Positions 47,301 to 64,000 of a DNA stretch of 64,000 bases are shown one piece after another. The DNA lies in contig NC_054875.1 of the NCBI RefSeq assembly GCF_018320785.1, positions 2,919,001-2,983,000 of the forward strand. Direction: 5' to 3'. Under the pieces are notes generated by a model. That model saw nothing but the letters and a program-made list of their open reading frames with translations, did no database searches and was not told the origin of the DNA. This DNA comes from Cheilinus undulatus. Its lineage: Eukaryota; Chordata; Actinopteri; Labriformes; Labridae. Both the position numbers and the translations under genes were made by a program. The first letter of the stretch is position 1; every line of letters starts with the position of its first letter.

Positions 47301-49569
47301 AGAAATCCTGCAGAGCGTGTGAAAAATATGCAGGGCTCCACAGTACAGCCTTTCAACAACTTGAAAATTGACTATGGTCTTCAAACGACTATATCCTGAT
47401 ATTCAAAAATAGACTAAAAACAGTCAACAGTATCTATATGGCATGTTTATTTGCTTGCTTGAGGACAGAGATTGTGCGCCACTGTCACAGCATGAAAGTA
47501 GATTGTGCTGCTGTGTTCATCTGTTCTCTCTGAGATAATGGCCAGTATTGGGTATCTGTTTTATTATCAAAGTTTTTAACCCTGCTAATTAGGAAAGCTG
47601 ATTAAAAAAAAATTCTCTTAAAATGCGAGTTAAGCAGTAATGATCTCAGGCAGGTGGGTCAAATTTCCAGGCTTAACTTTACCTAGGTTAACTTTACCTG
47701 GGTTAACTTTATCTAGGTTAACTTACCTGGCCTTAATTTAACTGGGTTAACTCTGGTGGATGTTCTGACGTGTTGCAGGTTGCAGTGAGAGCGTGTTTTC
47801 TGGGAGTCACTTTTGGTCTTGGCTTAATTATCAGCTTCTCTGACACCACATGGACCCATTTTGGCTGGTACGTAGATATTTGTCCTCTTGTTTTTGATCT
47901 CAGGTTGTGTGTTAGTGCCGTGTAGTAATGGCATCTCTCTGCAGGTACATGTGCTCCCTGTCGTTCTTCCATTACTCCGAGTACCTGGTGACGGCCATCA
48001 TCAACCCTCGGAGCCTGTCCCTGGACTCGTTCCTGCTCAACCACAGCGTGGAGTACACGCTGGCTGCTGTGTCATCATGGGTGGAGTTCACTGTGGAGAA
48101 GCTCACAGTTCCAGGTCAGTCAGATCCGGGCTGCATTTAGACCGCTCGGAGACTTTGTGTTTATCTTTATTATAATAAACCTGACATTTTTGATAGTTGT
48201 GATCCTTTTCGTTTCAATGTGCTCTAAACAGCACAACATCTATTTAAACTCAGTTTCTGATGAGAAACTTCAATAATTACAGCTGTGAAGATGAGGAATA
48301 TGTTTTTTTTTTCATCGATATAATACAGATTTAACAGAAGGAGACATGGCCTTTTATAACTTTTAACCCGCGTTCTCACTTCTGTTGTAAATGCATGGTT
48401 ATTATTTTGTTTTTCCACTTAACAATGGAGGAGAATCAGTAGTGATATTGATCTTTGATTGACCTGAGAAGCAATCAGATGGCCATCACAGATCCTGTTT
48501 CATCCCATCCTTTCTCTCAGAGCTGAAGCAGCTGAGCTGGCTGAGTTTCGTGGGTCTGATCATGGTGCTCTGCGGTGAGGGCCTGCGGAAGGCGGCCATG
48601 TTGACGGCTGGATCCAACTTCAACCACATCGTCCAGAATGAGAAGGCCCAGAGCCACGTGCTGGTCACCAGCGGGGTCTACTCCTACTTCAGGCACCCGT
48701 CCTACGTGGGCTGGTTCTACTGGAGCACAGGGACACAGGTGAGACAGGACGGCTTGGCATGGTGCTTCTGTTTAAAATCTGTTAACAGATGCAGAGCCAT
48801 GTTTTTGGTTGACACTATGTTTAAAATTTATGCCTCAATGAAGTCATGAAAAATCAACAAATTCTTCTTTTGTTTGTTTACAGAGTAAACAATGCAGTGT
48901 TAAAGTTTCATACTCTAACGCAGTGGTTCTAAACTGGTGGGTCGAGACCCAAAAGTGGGTCGCGAAACCCTTTCCATTGGGTCCCGGATGTGTGCCTGGA
49001 AAAAAAAATTGCGCAAAATTGTCAGTGAGACTCTATAAAACATGCATTTTTCATCCTTTGTCATTGTTTTGTTACACCTTTTGTACTGTCTTAGGCCTAA
49101 TTGTACTATCTTTTATGAAAAACATCTGATTAACCAAAAAGATCTCCAAAATTTGGGTCGTGATGCTTCTTGAGGAGTTGATGGTGGGTCCCATGACTCA
49201 ACCAGTTGAGAACCACTGCTCTAACGTTGGCCATATTTTATTAGCTCCTAAATGTGAGTCTAAATGGACCACAGGCCAAAGTTTGACCCCCCTGTTTTAT
49301 GCCCTTTAACTCTGACAGCCTTGTAGATGCTTCTATGACAGCTGTCTTCCTCCTGTCCTGTTCTCTGATGACCCTGTCGTCTGTTTCAGGTCATGCTGTG
49401 TAACCCCATTTGTATATTGGGCTACACGATAGCCAGCTGGAGGTTTTTCCGGGAGCGGATCGAGGAGGAGGAGCTCTCCCTCATCCACTTCTTTGCTGAG
49501 GACTATGTGGAGTACAAGAAGAGGGTTCCCACGGGCCTGCCCTTCATCTCAGGGATCCGCGTTAACTAG
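44387..49569 (+). CDS. icmt: Protein-S-isoprenylcysteine O-methyltransferase (ICMT)
   Basis: Exons 44387-44605, 47779-47867, 47945-48114, 48521-48738 and 49390-49569 join in phase to 291 residues plus TAG (human 284). The enzyme methylates the C-terminal prenylcysteine of CAAX proteins such as Ras with S-adenosylmethionine, in the ER membrane. Visible: N-terminal hydrophobic helices (INAFVLGLSVIVIPLI; IAICFHIAVVNGLLLTIY), then CFLGVTFGLGLIISF, FFHYSEYLVTAIINP, WLSFVGLIMVLCGEGLRKAAM, and the catalytic C-terminal block HVLVTSGVYSYFRHPSYVGW with the RHPxY motif. RFFRERIEEEELSLIHFF and YVEYKKRVPTGLPF close the protein. The start is the ATG directly after the promoter motif. Human ICMT and RPL22 are also near neighbours on 1p36.31, which supports the call. 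Confidence 0.96.
44606..45449. other. icmt intron 1, first part
   Basis: Mostly featureless. TAGGGCTGGAAATATATCAA at about 45212 looks like one hAT end without a partner. Confidence 0.4.
45450..46274. mobile_element. Non-autonomous hAT (TAGGRATGCAC termini) hosting a second hAT
   Basis: The left end TAGGAATGCACGATAACGG and the right end CAGATAATACTGTGCATCCCTA are inverted copies. Flanks AGAATTTT and GCATTTTT agree at only 5 of 8, so this is an old insertion. A TAGGGCTG-family element occupies 45503-46016. It lies in icmt intron 1. Confidence 0.72.
45503..46016. mobile_element. TAGGGCTG-family hAT nested in the TAGGRATGCAC element
   Basis: The left end is TAGCGCTGAATGATTTAG and the right end TTATTGCCCAGCCCTA. 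Flanks ATTTGAAC (45495-45502) and CTTTAAAC (46017-46024) agree at 6 of 8. Internal GAGCTGAACAATTC near 45672 repeats the subterminal sequence. It is in the reverse orientation to the copies at 14711 and 38517. Confidence 0.82.
46283..47670. other. icmt intron 1, last part
   Basis: No element with ends recognised. The open frame at 47124-47399 is not protein-like. Confidence 0.4.
47671..47756. repeat. 15-bp minisatellite next to the icmt exon 2 acceptor
   Basis: Six imperfect units of about 15 bp (GTTAACTTTACCTRG) end 22 bp before exon 2. Four contain GTTAAC, and TTAAC fits the loose yUnAy branch-point consensus. Confidence 0.8.
48921..49218. mobile_element. Short non-autonomous hAT (CAGTGGTTCT termini)
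   Basis: 298 bp from CAGTGGTTCTAAACTGGTGG to CAACCAGTTGAGAACCACTG, flanked by the exact 8-bp duplication CTCTAACG (48913-48920, 49219-49226). GGGTCGAGACCCAAAAGTGGG lies just inside the left end. It is in icmt intron 4. The open frame across it is incidental. Confidence 0.93.
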
Positions 49570-50523
49570 TCCTGAGCTGGATTCTGGACTGAGCAGACTT
49601 TAAGCGCTGAAGCAGGTCAAACCTGGTGGGTGTGTGTAGCGTCTGTCATGGCGGCCGGCTGCCCTCCGTTGGAGCTCCGAGCAGCCGGCTGAGAGCTGCA
49701 GCTCACAAACAGAGACGGTGATGGCTGGGACGGCGGCACGCAGCTGGGCTGCTGATTTTCTACCAACTTCCAAAATCCAGTTAAAGACCAGGAAACCTCC
49801 ACTGTACTCGTTTACTCCAATAATATCAGCTTCGTGTGTTTCTGTTGTGTTTCTGTTTGCATGCTCAGTGTTTCCACTGATGACCTGTCGACTTTAAACA
49901 ATGCTGCACTGGACCCACGAGCACCAGGAGGATGTTAGAGACTCACTTTGGCTCTTTAGATGGAGGAGTTTCAAAGGAAATCCAAAGTTTAAAGCTTTTC
50001 CACTGTATAGGGTTATCAGTGTTTTTAAAACTTATCACCATGTTCTCTAAATGAAAAATGTCCTTTTGGATATCAGACAGACATCACTGAAGGGTTCACG
50101 ATACCAGATCTTCAAACTTCACACTAGTAAGAATAAACAAAACAAGCTTTTCTGACTATTATCAGTATCTAAGAGGAAGCACAGACATCCTCCCCTGTGA
50201 TGTAGCCTCTTTTGTGTTTTTCTTGTTTTATTTATGTGTTGTTCATTGTTAAGTTTGTGTTTGTGATAAGTTACCATCATTAACGGTATCATCCTTTCCA
50301 CCACCATCAGCTCGTCTGTCGTTTATGCTCACTTTGTTACAAACCGACCAAATGACTGAGATGTGCGTGGATGAGCGAGGCTGCCTCTGCCTCTCTCCCA
50401 GATATCTGAGTGGCTCTACACTGCTGCTATTCACTCTTTAAACACTGATCTTATTGTGTGTGAGAGAAAACAAGTCAAGGGGATGAGTGAGAAGGTCAGT
50501 AAAGAGCTCAGTAACTTAATAAA
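49570..50523 (+). other. icmt 3' UTR
   Basis: The stretch from the stop to AATAAA at 50518-50523 has no other gene and is the probable 3' UTR. Its true end is not proved. Confidence 0.6.
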
Positions 50524-53500
50524 GAGAACCATTTAGAGTTGATGACACTGTCAGTACTGTAGTTTTTGAGTTTAACTGCAGACTGTCATCAGAAGTGGAT
50601 ATACCACTGCTTTGTCAAACACTGGTTTAGGAAGGCCTCACTTTGGCTGTTTGGCATCAGGATGTAGTCACGTGAATTTACAGAAAATGAAGAGTGGATG
50701 TGGCTCTTTCAAGCATCTTTTAGTATGACTCACTGCTTAGAAAAACATCTTAAGATCTCTGCAGTGGAGACAAGGATTGCCATGGGACAAGATTAAAACT
50801 TGGCCCAAAAATCATTTTTTAAAAAAAGGAAATTTCTCGCTGAAGTACACAGAAATGTGCAAAACTTTTTGGCAAGTTTGGGCCAAAAACTGAGGTTGAA
50901 GTAAAGAGTAGATGTAGCGAGTGAGGGCACCATCGAGCGGGAAGAAGGACTGACACAATCCTGATCATGCTCTGGGTGTCCTTGCATGTTACCAGGGGCA
51001 TAATCTGTTAAAAAAATAACAAAGTCCACACCTTTAGGATGAAGTCAGGGGTGGATGAGAAGAGTGAGCATGGCTTTGGGTTCTGCCCAAGTGGGTATTT
51101 TGGTTGCCACAAGCTCCTCCAAAACAACCAGCAGTCTCTGGGGGTATTACTGAGGGTCCTACATGCTTAAAACTTATGCACATGACTATAACCTGTGAGG
51201 AAACTTGGATGCTGCAGGAATATTCTGAGAAGTAGACTCATATTCTCTTGAACTTTTACACAGTATGACCTCTCCTGCATTGCTGTATATTAGAAAGTGA
51301 GCTCATCAAGGCACTTCTGCATCACTTCTAAAAAGCTCTGTGCTACTTCCACTTCTGTCGGACAGTCTGAGGTTTTAACTTCTACAACTTTACGTGGTAA
51401 CAAACTCACAAGGTCTAGGATGGAAGGAATACATCATTTAGGAGATTGTCCTATTGGCATGACTGTTTCATATATCCATTGGGGCAACACCCAATAAATG
51501 GTGTTTGAGTTAACTAAAACTGGACTAAGATTATTTTTTATGAAAACTAAAACTATAAAGGTCAAAAATGACTGAGATGTGACAAACTACTTTATCCTTA
51601 AAACTAAGAATAAAAAGCTGTCAAAGTAAATACTGAACTTTCTCTTCATTGGCGCTGATTGGTCCAGCAAGGTTTTCAGCTTGAAGCTTTACAAGTTAGA
51701 TCTGACTGATGATGGACATGAAAGCTGGACACTTCACTGACTTTGCAATGTTAACTTTTGAGCAGCATTGATCATAGAAATAACAAAGACTGTATCATTT
51801 AAAACATGGCATCAAAAAGAGTATCGGAGTTTTATCTTTCTCCCAACTCTACCAAGGACAATGACGGAAATGTTAATATGTGCAAGCAAAATATTTTTGC
51901 GCTAATGATTCAGGTTTGAATCTGACCTTCAAAATAATTCTCTCTGCTTCAAAAGTGAGCAGACATACAACTGTTTTATAATCTGAAATGTCCCAGATCT
52001 TATTAAGAGAAATATTCAACCACCTTATTTAAGTTTTGGCCAATGGTTCAATCTCCTAATGTGTTTCTGAGATGCAGTCAGACTGAATGTGTGTTTCCAC
52101 GCGTTTTGAGGCGATTGCAGTGTAAAGTGTCACACTTGTAGCATTTTTTATAAAGTGCACTCTCTAAGGCTGAAATCACACTAAGCAGGGTTTGAGACAA
52201 AGATCTGCAGCATGGCACACATGAGGTGAGTTTTGGATTTGTTGCACTTTTACTGTATAAAACTTTTATCACGGCGTGTATCACAGCAGGGAGAGGGGAA
52301 GAACTGTACTAGTACACGACATGTATTCATGAAAGTTTCTCAACACCACGTATGAAATAAAATCAAGGCAATTATTACTCAGTCTCTGTCTGTGTTTATT
52401 ATCATCATTAATATCAAATAGAAGCATTGGAAACAACCAATAAGAGTCAACTTTATGTTTGCTATATTCAGGTACAAATCAGCCCTATAAACTTTCTATG
52501 CTGTGACAGACATTGAGAAAAAATGTAACTGAATAATAATAATAGTATAACAACAAAGCAGAATATTTTGTGGCACACAGAAAGCTGAAATCAATAAATG
52601 TTTGTTCATTTTTGCTATATTAATGCCTCCCTGTCATATGAGCCCAATGAGGACCTGTTTCTGCCAGATAAAGGAACAGAAGCTTTGATCATTAAAAGAA
52701 ATGTATATAACATCAGAATTATGACATTTAGAACTCATTTATAAGTCAGAAGTTACAATTATTAAAGAAAGGTCATAAATTTAGATAAAAGTCATGACTT
52801 TAAAAAATATACGTATGAAAATAACAGTATTATCATCTTTTTTGTTAATCTTTTTTAATTCTTATTTCCATATTATGACCATCTCATACAGCTATTTAAA
52901 ATTCTAATAAATAATTAGGACTTTGATTTTTATAAATATTGCATTCTACCTGATAATTTTGACATATTAAGTCATCATTTGGACTCTATTGTACAAGTTT
53001 TACATGACTTGAAATATGACATCTCTTCAGATTATGTTATTTATTATTACAATGTTAAATATGCCCATGGTTTCATAAATACTGCATTCTATCATGTTAT
53101 TTTGTGTAATAACTACATATTTGCATATTAACTAATATTTAAGACTTTAATTTGTATAGTTTGGACTCGTATTCAACAATTTCAAATTGTTATCTCAACC
53201 TTTTGGCCTTTTAAATAATAGAAACTTGTCGTTTTACTTTTGTCTCCTAATTTAAACTTTATGTCTTACAAATTTGATGTTTTACTCACAATTATTTATT
53301 TTCTACATAACTATGATTTATGATATCGATTTTTAAGATCATATTATGACTGTCTCATATATTTTTAAAAAAAGAAAACAATTATGACTTTTTATTCACA
53401 AATATAACATTTTGTCTCAGGATTTTGACTTATTAACGCATAACTTGGGCTCATTGTCTCATAACTTAGACATTTGTTTTTGTTTTTTTTTTCCTTCTTC

Positions 53501-53868
53501 TTATAGACCCATCATTTTGGCCATTGAGTTGATAAAACTTGTAATTTAACTTTTGTGTCATAATTACATCTTTAGGTTTTATCTTGTAATTTTGATGTTT
53601 CGCTCATAATTTTGACTTTTAGTTACAAAACTATGACTTAACAGGCCTAAATTTTGATTCTTGACCCTTTTTTTTTACCTTTAAAAGGTTGGAAATTAGT
53701 TCAAACCCGGTTGTGAACTTTAGACGGACTCAGCACTGTAAATTATTATTGCTATTTGTCTTATTTTTAAGTTTTCTTTCGCGTGGTTTTGTTTAGGCTT
53801 CCGTTCTCTAGTTAATCAATCTCAGATGCATTTATACATCCATGACTCGGTGATCGATTAGCAAATGT
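50524..53868. other. Intergenic DNA between icmt and rpl22
   Basis: No gene seen. About 52740-53690 is a degenerate A/T-rich array with units such as TCATAATTTTGACTTTTA, CATATTATGAC and CTCATAACTT, like the interiors of the hAT elements at 17823 and 23802, but I could not find hAT ends around it. Confidence 0.55.
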
Positions 53869-53900
53869 GACGCATGCGCACGGTTTGCTCTTCCTTTCTG
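53869..53900 (+). promoter_or_regulatory. rpl22 core promoter: NRF1-like motif and 5'TOP initiator
   Basis: ACGCATGCGCA (53870-53880) is one mismatch from the NRF1 consensus. It is followed by the pyrimidine tract CTCTTCCTTTCTG (53888-53900), the 5' terminal oligopyrimidine signature of ribosomal-protein genes. The cap site is probably a C in this tract, about 25 nt before the ATG. TOP mRNAs are translationally controlled by mTOR/LARP1 (family knowledge). Confidence 0.75.
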
Positions 53901-53914
53901 CTAGCTTCTCCGCC

Positions 53915-62722
<8,808 letters not shown>

Positions 62723-62750
62723 AACAACAATTCATGATTTTGTACATTTA

Positions 62751-62756
62751 AATAAA
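62751..62756 (+). terminator. Poly(A) signal of rpl22
   Basis: AATAAA, 29 bp after the rpl22 stop codon. Confidence 0.85.
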
Positions 62757-64000
62757 TGTTGTTTACAGTACAAGCGCTGCTTTCATGCGTGGTCTTTGAG
62801 ATCGGGACAGGCGGGGCTCTGAAACCAACATGGCCAGTAGATGGAGGTCTTCTCCCGCTGCTGGTTTGTTGAGGTTCAGTGCTGAATGTTTCTGCAGAGA
62901 TAACTTTACTCAGATCTTACCTGACTAAAACAGTGCCTAAAGGACCAAAAGTAAAATGGTATAGTAGTATTTAGCACTGACTACAAATTGCTCCAACCTT
63001 GCATTTGAAGTCAGGAAAAAAACAGTTAAGAAAATTGTAAATGTTTCTCTTTTTTGCATTAATGCATAAGGCAATAAAGTTTTAAAATTCCTAAATCTTT
63101 GATACAAATCTTGTGAAATATAAATTACATCTGGGATCTTGGAATAAAACGGAGTACAGGTATGATGCCTCATTAAATGTGAAATACCAGAATCTCTCTT
63201 CAGTGTTAAAGGCTTAAAGTTCCATTAATTTTGGAAGGAACTATTTTAACAATATTTAAATCAGAGGAAAATGTAGATTTTATTTCAGTTTATTTCAACA
63301 TTTGACCCCCAGTGTCAGTCAAGAAAAAGCTGGCCCTTGTTAAAATGGAGTTGCTCTACAGGAAGTTGCCTTTCTGTTGCTGTACCTTCATGATTTGTGT
63401 TGCTTCCTCGTAACAGACCATCGTTATTTTTGGTTAATCGTCTGTGCATCCTCTCCACCATATCATGTGTTTAAATAAAACCAACAGGTAAAGTGACAAC
63501 ACAAAGAGAAATGAAGTCATGTGAACTTTATTTATCCATTTCAATGAAAAAACAATAACCCAGAGAATTTCACCATAAAAAAGAACAAGTAAGAGGGAAA
63601 CACATCTGCTGTTTCTTTAAAAAAAAAAAGGACATGCCTTCATTTTCAGCACAACGTGGTACAATGAAACATCTCTGCTCTGGATCGGAAAGTTCTGCTT
63701 CACCGCTTTGAGCGTTGGAATCGTTTCTTTAATCAAATTAAAAAAGACAAAGAGCGAGCAGACGCGGAGGTCTTGGAAGGACTGAGGTGTGCATCCTGGA
63801 TGCAAACACATAAGAACAAAAGGAATGTAACATCGAGTGGAGTGCACTAACGCAGAACATCACGTTCCAAATCCTGATTGTAATCTGTGGCAGCTGCTCA
63901 CACGCACACCTGCTCACACTGACGTATATACACTAACACAGAGGGATCAGCTGATCCTCCCAAACACGAACAAGACTTCCATATCCTGAACGAACACGTA
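62757..64000. other. Downstream DNA, possible 3' UTR of a minus-strand gene
   Basis: No coding exon found. A plus-strand AATAAA lies at about 63474 and a minus-strand one (TTTATT, 63527-63532). The right-hand 450 bp could be the 3' UTR of a convergent gene whose coding part lies beyond the window. This rests only on the signal. Confidence 0.3.

Overview
The window looks like nuclear DNA from a ray-finned (teleost) fish. It has AT-rich introns and intergenic DNA, vertebrate-type split genes, many short non-autonomous hAT elements, a tRNA-derived SINE family, a decayed Tc1 element and several repeat fragments typical of teleosts. Five protein-coding genes were rebuilt by joining exons in phase. 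All five lie on the + strand.

Layout. 1-3482: intron and long last coding exon of tbc1d25 (Rab GAP, autophagy); earlier exons lie outside the window. 3483-13532: intergenic DNA with an array rich in heat-shock-element-like boxes, a hAT element with an internal degenerate array, a Tc1 relic broken by another hAT, and a 'CCTCCGCC'-type repeat. 13533-16914: ndufb11, complete, 3 coding exons, with a full CTCF-type motif about 100 bp upstream. 16915-20324: intergenic, with a hAT flanked by a perfect 8-bp duplication, then an NRF1-type promoter motif. 20325-42597: rtel1, complete, 33 coding exons, 1182 residues, every junction in phase, one GC-AG intron. Its introns hold SINEs, several hAT elements and a solo LTR lying inside a hAT. 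44387-49569: icmt, complete, 5 exons, with a TCTCGCGAGA promoter motif and hAT-in-hAT nesting in intron 1. 53915-62722: rpl22, complete, 4 exons, with a 5'TOP start and a 6.7-kb third intron holding three more elements, one nested in another. 62723-64000: downstream DNA with poly(A) signals on both strands, possibly the 3' end of a minus-strand gene outside the window.

The genes do not form a pathway. Their products act in autophagy/Rab control, respiratory complex I, telomere and replication maintenance, CAAX-protein methylation and the ribosome. Human orthologues of this run lie on three chromosomes (Xp11, 20q13.33, 1p36.31), so the block records ancient linkage or fish-specific joining.

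The most distinctive non-gene signal is a repeated architecture. At least four families of non-autonomous hAT elements, each told apart by its termini, carry long, degenerate, strand-biased short-period arrays between their ends. Related arrays also occur without visible ends. Several target duplications fit one pattern, nTnTAGAn. I found no sign of a wholly new system; the findings are local oddities that can be tested.
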